From Streptomyces sp. NBC_01288 (lineage in GTDB: Bacteria > Actinomycetota > Actinomycetes > Streptomycetales > Streptomycetaceae), in contig NZ_CP108427.1 of NCBI RefSeq assembly GCF_035982055.1, positions 248,001 through 312,000 on the forward strand: 64,000 bases of DNA, in the 5' to 3' direction. A program made the position numbers and the translations under genes. The number at the start of each line of letters is the position of its first letter. Position 1 is the first letter of the stretch. Below the pieces are notes generated by a model. That model ran no database searches, was not told where the DNA came from, and saw only the letters and a program-made list of their open reading frames with translations. Shown here piece by piece: positions 1 through 8,305 of this stretch.

Positions 1-236
1 TGCTCGTCGTCGGACAGGTGCAGGGCGCGGGCCAGGGCCGAGCAGACCTGCGCCGAGGGCGTCGCCACCCGTCCCTGCTCCAGCCGGACCACGTACTCGA
101 CCGAGATACCGGCCAGTGTCGCCAGCTCCGAGCGCCGCAGACCGGGGACCCGCCGGGGTGAGCCGTGCGCGAAGCCCACCGTCACGGGATCCAGCCGGTC
201 CCGCCACGCCCGCAGCGCGGCACCGAGTTGATCCAT
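1..236 (-). CDS. XRE-family HTH regulator, N-terminal part (runs off the left edge)
   Basis: The visible 78 codons start with ATG at 236 and encode MDQLGAALRAWRDRL, then an XRE-type helix-turn-helix: RRSELATLAGISVEYVVRLE followed by QGRVATPSAQV. The arrangement (short lead, PGLRR, ISVEYYVRLEQG-like recognition helix) is that of the actinobacterial MmyB-like regulators, which carry a ligand-binding domain after the HTH; that part lies outside the window, so the assignment to that subfamily is inference. It is transcribed away from the monooxygenase-fold gene at 383, with 146 bases between the two starts. Confidence 0.85.
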   Translation of the reverse strand, partial: MDQLGAALRAWRDRLDPVTVGFAHGSPRRVPGLRRSELATLAGISVEYVVRLEQGRVATPSAQVCSALARALHLSDDE

Positions 237-382
237 GCCCACCATCCTCCCCCACACCCCGCCCCACCGGGTGGTACGCGCTGTACCACGAAGCCCCGTA
301 GCTCCCGCCGACGCTCCCCAGGGCTCAGTGTCGAGTCGTGAACGGCGCACAACGACGCTGTTCGGAGTCAGAAGGAGCAACC

Positions 383-706
383 ATGACCACCACGTCGAAC
401 CACTACGTCACCGTGCTGTGGGAAGCCCGGGCCAAGTCCGGGAAGGAAGCCGAGATGAAGGCGTTCATGACAGCCGCCGTCACCGCGTCACGCCACGACA
501 CGGGCAACATCGACTACGAGGCTCACCAGGTCGAGGGAGAACCGGGCACGTTCGTCATCTTCGAGCGCTGGGAGAGCCGCGAGGCCCTCGACGGCCACCT
601 TGGAGCACCCCGCATGCAGGACCTGGTGCCCCAGCTGCTGGAACTGATGGACGGCGGTATCGAGGACGGGATCCGCTTCCTGCAGCCGTTCCGTCCGACA
701 CGGTAG
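383..706 (+). CDS. Antibiotic biosynthesis monooxygenase (ABM) family protein
   Basis: This is a 107-residue single-domain protein. The core reads YVTVLWEARAKSGKEAEMKA, then an acidic segment with NIDYEAHQ and FVIFERWESREALDGHL, which is the ferredoxin-like ABM/Dabb-type fold pattern (FxxxExWxxxxAxxxHxxxP). Members range from cofactor-free monooxygenases (quinone-forming, YgiN-like) to heme-degrading enzymes, and nothing here fixes the substrate. The start at 383 is chosen over an upstream in-frame ATG at 338 because AGAAGGAG lies just before it and homology begins there. The ADP-ribosylglycohydrolase follows 133 bases downstream on the same strand. Confidence 0.85.
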   Translation: MTTTSNHYVTVLWEARAKSGKEAEMKAFMTAAVTASRHDTGNIDYEAHQVEGEPGTFVIFERWESREALDGHLGAPRMQDLVPQLLELMDGGIEDGIRFLQPFRPTR

Positions 707-839
707 GCCGACAGCGTGGAGACTCCATGATCACGTGGTCCCGTGCCTGCTCTGCGTCCTCACCCACACCCGCCGCCTGTGGCCGGTCGTCCTTGACTAC
801 GATGTGCCGAGCCCACCGGTCATTGGCAGGAGCCCCGCC

Positions 840-1775
840 ATGAGCAGTCCGCACCACGCCGACGTCTCCCTCGACGGGCTGGTGACGGGGGACGCCTTCG
901 GCGACAGCTGGTTCACGCGGTCCGACGAGCCCGCCGAGGAGTTGTTGGCCGCGCGGGAACTGCGCCCTGTGCCGTGGTTGTGGACGGACGACTCGGCCAT
1001 GGCGTTCGTCCTGTTCGCCCATCTGGTGGCCCATGGCGAGGTCCGACCGGACGCTCTGGCACGGGAGTTCGCCGCCGAGTACGAGCGGGACCCGAGCCGG
1101 GGGTACGGCCCGTCCATGCACAGCATCCTGCGCCGCGTCGGCGCCGGCGAGGACTGGCAGGCGGTCACCACCGGGCAGTTCGGCGGGCAGGGGTCCTACG
1201 GCAACGGTGCCGCGATGCGGGTCGCGCCGCTGGGGGCCTGGTTCCGGGACGACCTGAAGGCCGCCGCCGAGCAGGCGCGGCTGTCCGCACTGACCACTCA
1301 CGCTCACCCGGAGGCCGTAGCGGGGGCGATTGCCGTGGCGGTCGCCGCCGCGCTGGCCGCCGCCGGTGCGGGTCAACAGGCCGCCCCGCGCCCCGAGTTC
1401 CTGCGGGAAGTGGCCTCGCAGGTGCCGGAGAGCGATGTCCGCTCCGGTCTGCTGGTCGCCGCGAACTTCTCCGGGCGGACGTCGGTGCGGCACGCGGCGT
1501 CCGTGCTGGGCTCGGGGATTCAGATCTCCGCTCCGGACACCGTGCCGTTCGCCCTGTGGTCCGCGGCGGGTCAACTGGACGATCTGCCGGAGGCGTTGTG
1601 GCAGACCGTCGCCGGGTGGGGCGACCGGGACACGACCTGCGCGATCGTCGGCGGTGTCGTCGCGGCCCGCACCGGCACGGGCGGCATCCCGCCCGCGTGG
1701 TGGGAGGCACGCGAGGCGATTCCCGCCTGGAGCGGCTGGGATTCACTCGCGGCGAGCGACGTAGAGAACGTATAG
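840..1775 (+). CDS. ADP-ribosylglycohydrolase (DraG/ARH) family protein
   Basis: The 311-residue protein carries the family's metal-site motifs: VTGDAFGDS at residues 16-23, WTDDSA at 48-53 (T49, D50, D51) and WGDRDTTCAIVGG near 260-272 (D262, D264, T265). These residues bind the two Mg ions that position ADP-ribose in DraG and ARH1/3. The likely job is hydrolysis of ADP-ribose from a protein, nucleic acid or small molecule; the partner ADP-ribosyltransferase is not in this window. The start at 840 follows CAGGAG. The HPEAVAGAIAVA helix near 156 is also typical. All expected catalytic positions look intact. Confidence 0.9.
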   Translation: MSSPHHADVSLDGLVTGDAFGDSWFTRSDEPAEELLAARELRPVPWLWTDDSAMAFVLFAHLVAHGEVRPDALAREFAAEYERDPSRGYGPSMHSILRRVGAGEDWQAVTTGQFGGQGSYGNGAAMRVAPLGAWFRDDLKAAAEQARLSALTTHAHPEAVAGAIAVAVAAALAAAGAGQQAAPRPEFLREVASQVPESDVRSGLLVAANFSGRTSVRHAASVLGSGIQISAPDTVPFALWSAAGQLDDLPEALWQTVAGWGDRDTTCAIVGGVVAARTGTGGIPPAWWEAREAIPAWSGWDSLAASDVENV

Positions 1776-1801
1776 GCGGTGCGTCCGCTCTTCGACGGAC
1801 G

Positions 1802-2705
1802 TCAGCCCAAAACCGTGCCCGAGTACTTGTCGTTCTTCGGCCGCAGTCGGGAGAAGGCGCTCAACTCGATGGTGTGGCCTGTGTACGGGGCCTTGAACAC
1901 GGCGGGATACCGGTCGTGGTCCACGCCGTTCTCGGTCCGGTCGATGATCGTGCGCAGGAATCCGCCGACGAGGGGGCGTTCTTGAACTGGTTGCCGCTGG
2001 TTCCGATCGCCACGTAGTAGCCGGGCAGGTTCGTCCTGTCGTAGATGGGCGTCCAGTCGTCGGTGGCGACGCTGTCAGGGTCGTCGACCCGCTGGAGGGG
2101 ATCGCATTCCGGCTCGGTGCCGCCGATGAGCAGGCCCCCGCCCACTTCGGGGCCGACGTACACACCGAGATCGTCGCTTCCCCAGCACCCCGTCCCGCCG
2201 GTGCCGGCACATGGTGCACCTCCTGGCGCACCGTCCGTAGGGAGATCGTGAAGTCGTCGCCCACGCCCGCCAGTTCGTTGATCCGGCCGGACCACGGGCC
2301 GGCCTCGTTGACGACGATGCCGGTGTCGATCCTGGTCCCGTCGTCGAGGAGTACAGCGGCCACCCGCCCGGACTTGCGGACCACTTGCGTGACCGCCCTA
2401 CCGAGCAGGAAGACCGCGCCCCGGCGTACGGCCGTGTCGGCCAGGTCGGCCGCGGCGAGCTGGGGGTCGCCGACGTGTCCGGCTCTCGGGGCGATGTCCA
2501 CGTCGAGGAAGGCCAGGCCCGTGCTGATGTACCGGGCGAGGGTGGAGAAGTTGAACCGCCTCACGGCGCTGGACGCGCTGGTGGAGCCGTGTCCTCTTCC
2601 GCGTGCCTTGTCGATCACGGTGACACTGCGGCCCGATCGGGCGAGGTCGAGTGCGATCGACGTGCCCATGACACCGGCTCCCACAATCACGGCGCCGGAA
2701 TGCAT
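1802..2705 (-). pseudogene. FAD-dependent oxidoreductase (DAO/DadA type), frameshifted and internally deleted
   Basis: Translation starts well (MHSGAVIVGAGVMGTSIAL, a Rossmann GxGxxG for FAD, with AAGGAGG upstream) and continues to QEVHHVPAP near 2205. The homologous reading then moves to another frame (WGSDDLGVYVGPEVGGGLL to GNQFKNAP, about 2195-1990) and to a third frame (LVGGFLRTIIDRTENG to SGTVLG, stop at 1802-1804). The second shift lies in a run of five C at about 1970, where one extra C restores the frame. Between FNFST and VGDPQLAA roughly 70 residues usual in this family are missing as well. Two frameshifts plus a deletion make a dead gene more likely than sequencing error alone. Confidence 0.8.
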
Positions 2706-2805
2706 CGGCGATCCTCCTTTTTCAGCGATCGCAGGATTGCCGCTCGGTGAGGCAGAAGCGCTCGTCGTCGCGTCTCTCGGCGCTTTCACGCAACAGGTGT
2801 TGCGG

Positions 2806-3018
2806 TCAACTCGACGATCGGCGCGCGGTGTTGATCCGGGCCAGTTTCAGCGCGAGACGCAGGGTCAGGCGGTCCATTCCGTCGTCGAGGGAAAGGCCCG
2901 TGATGCTTTCGACGCGCTTGAGCCGGTGATAGAGCGTGGTGCGGTGCACATGCGTGGCCTGGGCCGTGCTGCTGGAATCCCCGGCACGGTCGAGGAATTC
3001 CGGGGAGTGGCGCATCAC
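2806..3018 (-). pseudogene. C-terminal remnant of a PucR/CdaR-type regulator
   Basis: Seventy residues ending a PucR-family regulator remain: ATHVHRTTLYHRLKRVESI, then TGLSLDDGMDRLTLRLALKL. This is the HTH_30 domain that normally closes a 400-600 residue protein. The first ten or so residues before it are plausible, but the whole sensory part is absent, and the next gene upstream ends ten bases before it. It lies immediately upstream of the broken FAD oxidoreductase on the same strand, so a regulator-oxidoreductase pair probably decayed together. A freestanding small HTH protein is possible but unlikely. Confidence 0.65.
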
Positions 3019-3028
3019 TTGTCGTGCC

Positions 3029-3334
3029 TCATGATCTCGTTCGGCGCCGGCCGGTGACCTTGGAGGCGGGGAGACGGCCGGCTTTCGAGGTGCCGGTGAG
3101 GGCGTCGCCGTCGACGGTGACCGCGAAGGTCAGGTTCAGGCGGAGCGGTTTGGTGACGGCCTGCTTCCAGGTGATCCGGTCGCCGTCGACGACGACGTCC
3201 CGGAGGGGCACCTCCTCGCCCACGCCGTGAGCGACCCCGGTGAACTCGTCGCCCTCCCGGCTCAGTTCGACGACGGGCTTGATGCGGCCGACGGGTGTGG
3301 CGATGGTCAGGTCCCAGACGCCTTCAATGGGCAT
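3029..3334 (-). CDS. Small conserved beta-rich protein of unknown function
   Basis: The 101-residue protein starts MPIEGVWDLTIATPVGR and continues with alternating strand-like segments (VVELSREGDEFTGVAHG, VPLRDVVVDGDRITWKQAV, NLTFAVTVDGDALTGTSKAG). The repeated WDL / DGDRITW / DGDALTGT pattern resembles lipocalin-like or FABP-like half barrels seen in short actinobacterial hypotheticals. There is no signal peptide and no catalytic motif that I recognise. It follows the DJ-1/PfpI gene by 30 bases on the same strand, so the two are probably co-transcribed. Confidence 0.75.
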   Translation of the reverse strand: MPIEGVWDLTIATPVGRIKPVVELSREGDEFTGVAHGVGEEVPLRDVVVDGDRITWKQAVTKPLRLNLTFAVTVDGDALTGTSKAGRLPASKVTGRRRTRS

Positions 3335-3364
3335 GAGTTGTTCTTCTCTCGCGGTGGGCGGCGA

Positions 3365-4057
3365 TTACAGGGCGGCGGGCGTCGGACCCTGGGCCCGCCA
3401 GACGGTGCCCCGGCGTTCATGTGCGAACAGTTCCTCCACGACGTGGGCGATCCGCGGGCCGGTCTCGCGCTCCAGCAGATACAGGCCCAGGTCGAGGCCG
3501 GAGGTGACGCCGGCGCCGGTGACCAGGTCGCCGTCGTCGACGACGCGGGCGTGGACGGCGTGCACACCCGTGGCTTCGAGCATGTCCAGGCCCAGGTGGT
3601 GGGTGGTGGCGTCGCGTCCCTCGATGAGTCCGGCCATGGCCAGGATCAGCGAGCCGCCGCACACCGCGGCCATGGTGATCCGCGGGTTGTCCATGGCCGC
3701 CTTCAGCAGACCGGGCAGTCCGGTGGTCAGGGTGCGTCCGAGCAGGACGGGGATGAACTCGTCCTGCCGCCAGGCCAGTTCACCGCCGGCGTCGATGTCG
3801 GGCACCTCGCCCGGTTCCCCCACCCGGCCGGAGGCTCCCGGCACGAGAACGAGGCCCGAGCGGGTCGGGTCGAGTGTTCCGGTGGCCCGCAACATCAGGC
3901 CACCGGTACCGCCGACGACGTCCCGAGGGCCTTCGGCCGAGACCAGTTCCACGGTGACCGCGCCACCGGACGCGGCACCACCGGCGTAGAGGACCTCATA
4001 GGGGGCGACGACATCGAGCGGGTCGAAGCCGTCGAAGAGAACGATCTGGACGTGCAT
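3365..4057 (-). CDS. DJ-1/PfpI family protein (isonitrile hydratase-like)
   Basis: This is a 230-residue single-domain class I glutamine-amidotransferase-like protein: VQIVLFDGFDPLDVVAPYEV at the N-terminus, the nucleophile elbow AAVCGGSLILAMAGLIEGR near 132 (cysteine present) and ATTHHLGLDMLE after it. That order, without an AraC domain, matches the InhA-type isonitrile hydratases and related DJ-1 proteins of actinobacteria. The substrate cannot be told from the sequence. It leads a two-gene unit with the small protein at 3029-3334. Confidence 0.88.
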   Translation of the reverse strand: MHVQIVLFDGFDPLDVVAPYEVLYAGGAASGGAVTVELVSAEGPRDVVGGTGGLMLRATGTLDPTRSGLVLVPGASGRVGEPGEVPDIDAGGELAWRQDEFIPVLLGRTLTTGLPGLLKAAMDNPRITMAAVCGGSLILAMAGLIEGRDATTHHLGLDMLEATGVHAVHARVVDDGDLVTGAGVTSGLDLGLYLLERETGPRIAHVVEELFAHERRGTVWRAQGPTPAAL

Positions 4058-4189
4058 GGGGTGTCTTCCGTGGGAGGGGGTGCCGGCGTTCGCCGGCCTC
4101 TCCCTCGACCGTAGAAGCGGGTGCGGAAGGCAACCAGAGGGTGTCGTGACAGGGTCCGACGGGATCCCGCCACGGGTCGCGGACGCCCC

Positions 4190-4822
4190 TCAGCGCTCCG
4201 AACCGACGGCCGCGTCGTCGTCGTGGGCAGGCTCGGCGCGTAGCTCGACTGCCGTGATCGCGAAGGCCAGTGGCCCCGGCAGCAGCAGGGCGAGCAGCGG
4301 CAGCATCCACACGAACGCGACGCACAGCCCGGCCGCCGTCACGATCAGCGCGCAGCCCATCGGATCCGCGGCGGAGCGGGTCGCGGCCCGGTTCAGGGCC
4401 GGGCGCCAGCCGCGTGTCACCTCGGGATCGGCGGCGGCGCGCAGGGCGACGACGAGTCCCGCCACCGCGACAGCGGTCAGCGCCCACGACATCGGACGGG
4501 CCCCCGGGAGACCCGCCCCCGCGAGCGCGAGGTCGAGCACGACCAAGGTCACCGCCGCGAACACCGCCACGCCCGCCAGCAGCACACGGCGCAGTCCATG
4601 AGCCCGGAACTCGGCGACGTACTCCCCCATACTCACCGGCCGGTCCTCGCGGATCGACCGTCGCAGGACGGCGCAGGCCGCGGCGAACGCCGTAGGAGCC
4701 GTGATGAGCGGGAGAGAGGCGACCGCCGCTGCCAAGCCGACAGCGAGCATGTCGGCGAAGAGGGTGAAGCGGGGGCCGAACAGCTCACCCGGTTCCCGGC
4801 GTTGGGGTGCGAAGGAACTCAT
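4190..4822 (-). CDS. YesL-like (DUF624-type) membrane protein of a sugar ABC operon
   Basis: The 210-residue protein has about five hydrophobic segments (residues 24-50, 82-100, 108-126, 155-175, 178-195). The N-terminal pattern LFADMLAVGLAAAVASLPLI, then TAPTAFAAACAVLRRSIRED, is that of YesL/DUF624 proteins, which are habitually encoded beside carbohydrate ABC transporters. It begins 4 bases after the stop of the second permease, so it is the last gene of the transporter operon. Its role is unknown; an accessory membrane part of sugar uptake is the usual guess from context. Confidence 0.75.
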   Translation of the reverse strand: MSSFAPQRREPGELFGPRFTLFADMLAVGLAAAVASLPLITAPTAFAAACAVLRRSIREDRPVSMGEYVAEFRAHGLRRVLLAGVAVFAAVTLVVLDLALAGAGLPGARPMSWALTAVAVAGLVVALRAAADPEVTRGWRPALNRAATRSAADPMGCALIVTAAGLCVAFVWMLPLLALLLPGPLAFAITAVELRAEPAHDDDAAVGSER

Positions 4823-4826
4823 CGGC

Positions 4827-5717
4827 TCAGCCCTTCAGTCCGGAGGTCGCCATGCCCTCCACCAGATAGCGCTGGAAGGCGAAGAAGAACAGCACGATGG
4901 GCACGATCGAGATCACCGACATCGCGAACATCGGGCCGTAGGCGGAGGTGCTGGACTGGTCGACGAAGTTGCGCAGGGCCAGGGTGATCGTGAACTTCTC
5001 CGGGTCGAAGAGGTAGATCAGCTGGGTGAAGAAGTCGTTCCAGCTCCAGATGAAGGTGAAGATCGCGGTGGTGATCAGGGCCGGGCGGGTCAGCGGGAGG
5101 ACGACCGACCAGAAGATGCGGAACGGTCCGCAGCCGTCGATGCGGGCGGCCTCGTCGAGTTCACGGGGCAGGCCGCGCATGAACTGGACGATGAGGAAGA
5201 CGAAAAAGGCCTCCGTGGCAAGGAACTTGGGGAGGATCAGCGGCCAATAGGTGTCCACCATGCCGAGTTTGTTGAAGATGATGTATTGCGGGATCAGCAC
5301 GGCGTGGTGCGGCAGCATCATCGTGGCGATCATGAAGCCGAACATCGGGCCCCGCATCCGGAAGCGCAGCCGGGCGAAGGCGTAGGCGGCGAGGGAGCAG
5401 GACACTACGTTGCCGATGACCGAACCGACGCTGATCAGCAGGGAGTTGAGCAGGAGGCGGGTGATCGAGACGCCGCTGATTCCGTCGAGGGCGGTGGTGT
5501 AGTTCGACCACTCGATGTGGCTCGGCAGCAGCTTGAGGCTGGTGAGGACCTCGTTCGCCGGCTTCAGCGAGGTGGCGAGCAGCCAGACCAACGGGTAGAG
5601 CAGGACGAGGAGTACGGCCACCAGGCCGAGGTGTTTCGCGATCGCCGCGGCGCGTGTGCGGCCGGTGTTGGTCGTGAGGCCGGCGGCACTCTTCAGGTCG
5701 GGCACGGTCGTGGCCAT
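4827..5717 (-). CDS. Carbohydrate ABC transporter permease (CUT1, MalG-like)
   Basis: This 296-residue inner-membrane permease has six predicted membrane spans. The EAA loop that docks the ATPase reads ELDEAARIDGCGPFRIFWSV. The VYPLVWLLATSLK-like first span and the short C-terminus GMATSGLKG are typical of the second permease of CUT1 importers. Its ATG shares one base with the stop of the upstream permease (TGATG), so the two are translationally coupled. No ATP-binding subunit is in the operon; in Streptomyces the shared ATPase MsiK normally serves such systems (family knowledge). Confidence 0.93.
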   Translation of the reverse strand: MATTVPDLKSAAGLTTNTGRTRAAAIAKHLGLVAVLLVLLYPLVWLLATSLKPANEVLTSLKLLPSHIEWSNYTTALDGISGVSITRLLLNSLLISVGSVIGNVVSCSLAAYAFARLRFRMRGPMFGFMIATMMLPHHAVLIPQYIIFNKLGMVDTYWPLILPKFLATEAFFVFLIVQFMRGLPRELDEAARIDGCGPFRIFWSVVLPLTRPALITTAIFTFIWSWNDFFTQLIYLFDPEKFTITLALRNFVDQSSTSAYGPMFAMSVISIVPIVLFFFAFQRYLVEGMATSGLKG

Positions 5718-6670
5718 CAGGCCCCCTCGTTGGCGTAGAAGACCCAGGAGCGCGAGGTCCTGAAGAGGACGAGCGTGACCGCGCCGATGGCCAGGAGCAG
5801 GACCCAGGCCATGGCGGAGGCGTAGCCCATGTGCGAGGCGGTGAAGCCTCGTTCGTAGAGGTAGAGCGTGTAGAACTCGGTCGAGTCGGCCGGTCCGCCA
5901 TTGCCGCCGCTGATGGCGAAGGCGGGGGTGAAGACCTGGAAGGACTGGATGGTCTCCAGGACGAGGTTGAAGAAGACCACCGGGGACAGCATGGGCAGCG
6001 TCACGGACACGAACCGGCGCCAGCGTCCCGCGCCGTCGAGGGCGGCGGCCTCGTACAGGTCGGCCGGGATCTGCTGGAGCCCGGCCAGGAAGATGACCAT
6101 CGGGGCGCCGAACTGCCAGGCGGAGAGCAGCGCGACGACGAACACCGCGAGGTGCGGGTCGGAGACCCAACCGCCGGTGTGGATGCCGATGGAGGACAGG
6201 AGTTCGTCCACCGTGCCGCCGTCGTTGTAGAGCGCCCGCCAGACCAGCGCGACCGCCATGCTCGCGCCGAGCAGGGAGGGGGCGTAGAACGCCGAGCGGT
6301 AAAAGCCCTTGGCCTTGCGGGTGTTGCTGAGCAGCAGGGCGACCCCGAGTGCGAGGGCGAGTTTGAGGGGGACGGCGACCACGACGTAGAGGAGGGTGGT
6401 GCCCACCGAGCGCCAGTACCTCGGATCCGCGGTGAACATGTCGCTGTAGTTGCGCAGTCCGACCCACTTGGGCGGGTCGAAGAGGTTGTAGTCGGTGAAC
6501 GACAGATACAGCGATACGGCCATGGGCGCGAGCGTCAAGAGGACGACTCCGAGGATCCATGGGGAGAGGAACACGTAGGCGGGGCCGCCGCGTCGGCCGC
6601 GCCTGCGGTGTTCCGGTGGCGTCGCGGTGACGGGTGCGGTGCGGGGCGGTGGGGTTGCCGTGGTGGTCAT
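5717..6670 (-). CDS. Carbohydrate ABC transporter permease (CUT1, MalF-like)
   Basis: The 317-residue permease has a basic, proline-rich cytoplasmic lead (MTTTATPPPRTAPVTATPPE) and six spans starting at AYVFLSPWILGVVLLTLAPM. The EAA loop is LYEAAALDGAGRWRRFVSVT. It overlaps the binding-protein gene by 4 bases (ATGA). The substrate is not evident; LYLSFTDYNLF and GLRNYSDMF are general CUT1 features. Confidence 0.93.
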   Translation of the reverse strand: MTTTATPPPRTAPVTATPPEHRRRGRRGGPAYVFLSPWILGVVLLTLAPMAVSLYLSFTDYNLFDPPKWVGLRNYSDMFTADPRYWRSVGTTLLYVVVAVPLKLALALGVALLLSNTRKAKGFYRSAFYAPSLLGASMAVALVWRALYNDGGTVDELLSSIGIHTGGWVSDPHLAVFVVALLSAWQFGAPMVIFLAGLQQIPADLYEAAALDGAGRWRRFVSVTLPMLSPVVFFNLVLETIQSFQVFTPAFAISGGNGGPADSTEFYTLYLYERGFTASHMGYASAMAWVLLLAIGAVTLVLFRTSRSWVFYANEGA

Positions 6671-7986
6671 CGCAACTCCCGCTTCGCTTCGGCGACATAC
6701 TCCTCGGCGGCGCCTCGCGGGCTCTCCATGCCGTAGGAGACGCGCTGGTAGTCGCGGGTGAAGGAGACCTGGAGGACGACGTCGCCTCGGGGTGGTGCCA
6801 TGGGCGGGGCCGAGGTGCCGTGGGCGGCGATCGTGCGGCCGTAGTCGTAGACCTCTTTCTCCGGGCCGGTGAGACCCTTGCCTATCTCCTCGGCGATCTT
6901 CTTGTTGGGGGGTGTGGAGCGGGTGACGCCGAGGATCTTGCCCGCGGCGGGGTCGTTGAGCAGGAAGTCGATCAACTCGGCCGCCTCCTTGGGGTGTTGG
7001 GTCCCCGCACCGGCGCCGATGAGCATGGTCGGCTTGAAGTACTGGCCCACCTTGCCGTCGGTGGTGGGGACGGGCGCGAAGTGGACCTGGTCGCCGAGCA
7101 GGGGCGGGTAGCCGAGGAAGGGGGCGTCCCAGTTGAAGTCGGTCGCCGCGATGCCGCGTCCCATCGGGGTGTCCTCGACCGCGCCGCCGACCTGGGCGGT
7201 GTCCCTGGCCTGCGAGACGATGCCCGCGCGGCGCAGCTTGTCGGTGAAGGTCCAGAAGTCGGTCAGGTCGCCGGCGGTGAAGCCGAGTCGGTGCTCGGAG
7301 GCGTAGAGCTCCTTGCCCCTGCTGCGCAGCCAGGTCTCGAAGGCGTCCTCGTTCACACCGAGGTCGGAGAGGCCGGTGTAGGCATGCCCGTTGGGACCCT
7401 TCATGCCGAGCGCGCTGATCTCCTTGCCCGCCTCGGCCCAGTCGTCCCAGGTCCAGCCTGGTTGGGGTGTCGCGACTCCGGCCTTCTTGAAGACGGCGGC
7501 GTCGTAGACGATGCCGGTCGTTCCCTTGCCCATGGGGAGGGCGTACTGCTTGCCGTCGTAGACGCCGGTGCGGGTCAGCGTCTTGTCGAAGTCGGCCGTC
7601 CGCAGCGTGCCGTTCTTGAGATAGGGGCCGAGGTCCAGGAGGGTGCCGCTGCCCGCGTACTGGGATATCTGCCGGTAGTCGAGCTGGGCCACGTCGGGGA
7701 GGTCGCCGCCCGCGGCCTGGGTGGCGAGCTTCTGCACGTACGCCGGGTAGCCGGCGAAGGAGGTGCGTACCGAGATCTTCGGGTGGCGCTTCTCGAAGAG
7801 GGCGACGGCGGCGTTGGTGCGTTGCGCGCGGTCGTCGTTGCCCCACCAGGCGAAGGTGAGTGTCACTTTCCCGCCTGCCGCCGTGCTCGCTCCGCCGCCG
7901 TCGGAACAGCCGGCGAGGAGGGGGGCGAACAGGGCGCCCGCGGCGGCGCCGAGGACAGCTCGTCTCCGGAAACTGGGTGGCGTCAT
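6667..7986 (-). CDS. Extracellular sugar-binding lipoprotein of ABC transporter
   Basis: The 439-residue protein starts MTPPSFRRRAVLGAAAGALF with a twin-arginine-like RRR and a lipobox LLAGC, so it should be exported and lipid-anchored. The mature part begins with the family 1 solute-binding pattern VTLTFAWWGNDDRAQRTNAA and contains LPDVAQLDYRQISQYAGSG. The ATG at 7986 is preferred over one ten codons upstream because CAGGAGG sits just before it. It is the first gene of the operon, about 200 bases downstream of a promoter with a LacI-type operator. The sugar is unknown. Confidence 0.93.
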   Translation of the reverse strand: MTPPSFRRRAVLGAAAGALFAPLLAGCSDGGGASTAAGGKVTLTFAWWGNDDRAQRTNAAVALFEKRHPKISVRTSFAGYPAYVQKLATQAAGGDLPDVAQLDYRQISQYAGSGTLLDLGPYLKNGTLRTADFDKTLTRTGVYDGKQYALPMGKGTTGIVYDAAVFKKAGVATPQPGWTWDDWAEAGKEISALGMKGPNGHAYTGLSDLGVNEDAFETWLRSRGKELYASEHRLGFTAGDLTDFWTFTDKLRRAGIVSQARDTAQVGGAVEDTPMGRGIAATDFNWDAPFLGYPPLLGDQVHFAPVPTTDGKVGQYFKPTMLIGAGAGTQHPKEAAELIDFLLNDPAAGKILGVTRSTPPNKKIAEEIGKGLTGPEKEVYDYGRTIAAHGTSAPPMAPPRGDVVLQVSFTRDYQRVSYGMESPRGAAEEYVAEAKRELR

Positions 7987-8021
7987 GGCGATGCCTCCTG
8001 AGTGGGGCGTGGACATCGTTG

Positions 8022-8072
8022 TCTGAAATCAGGAGTTTTCTGAGGTCAGAAGTTGTCTGAGGTCAGGAGTTG
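8022..8072. repeat. Three tandem 17-bp repeats with palindromic cores in the operon leader
   Basis: Three head-to-tail 17-bp units lie at 8022-8038, 8039-8055 and 8056-8072. Units 2 and 3 read TCTGAGGTCAGAAGTTG and TCTGAGGTCAGGAGTTG (one mismatch); unit 1 is TCTGAAATCAGGAGTTT. Each contains a near-palindrome TCTGA-N2-TCAGA. They sit between the presumed transcription start (about 8188) and the start codon of the binding-protein gene at 7986. They could be stacked binding sites, an RNA structure, or replication slippage. Confidence 0.85.
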
Positions 8073-8170
8073 TCGCCCGGTCCGGCAGAGGGTGGGGGGA
8101 ACGGACGGACGGACGACATGGCGCGAGAGCGCGACCCGTCGGGCCGTGCTGGATGAACGGCGGGGGGTAT

Positions 8171-8186
8171 GGCAAGCGCTTTCGCC
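8171..8186. promoter_or_regulatory. LacI-family-type operator
   Basis: GGCAAGCGCTTTCGCC has the perfect palindromic core AAGCGCTT (8174-8181) flanked by near-symmetric GGC/GCC. This is the form of LacI/GalR-family sugar repressor sites (compare TGGGAGCGCTCCCA for cellobiose regulation in Streptomyces). It lies just downstream of the -10 on the minus strand, where a bound repressor would block the ABC operon. No LacI gene is in the window. Confidence 0.75.
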
Positions 8187-8194
8187 TTGCGAAG

Positions 8195-8224
8195 AACGTA
8201 GATCCCGTCCGTCCGGTCGGTCAA
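8195..8224 (-). promoter_or_regulatory. Promoter of the 7986-4190 sugar ABC operon
   Basis: On the minus strand TTGACC (8219-8224) and TACGTT (8195-8200) are spaced by 18 bases, which fits a housekeeping sigma promoter. The start point would be near 8188, giving a leader of about 200 bases that includes the LacI-type operator and the three 17-bp repeats. Apart from these elements the 319-base gap 7987-8305 shows nothing coding. Confidence 0.6.
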
Positions 8225-8305
8225 CGGTGCTGCACTACATGTTTGTTCGGACATGGGGCACGCGTGCGCCGGCCGGTACACGTGAGTGCCGCGCGCCCCC
8301 GCCCG

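Noticed and set aside
4190..7986. Chitobiose (DasABC) identity for the first ABC operon
   Set aside because: No DasR-type site is seen; the operator is of LacI type and the binding protein gives no specific match I can recognise.
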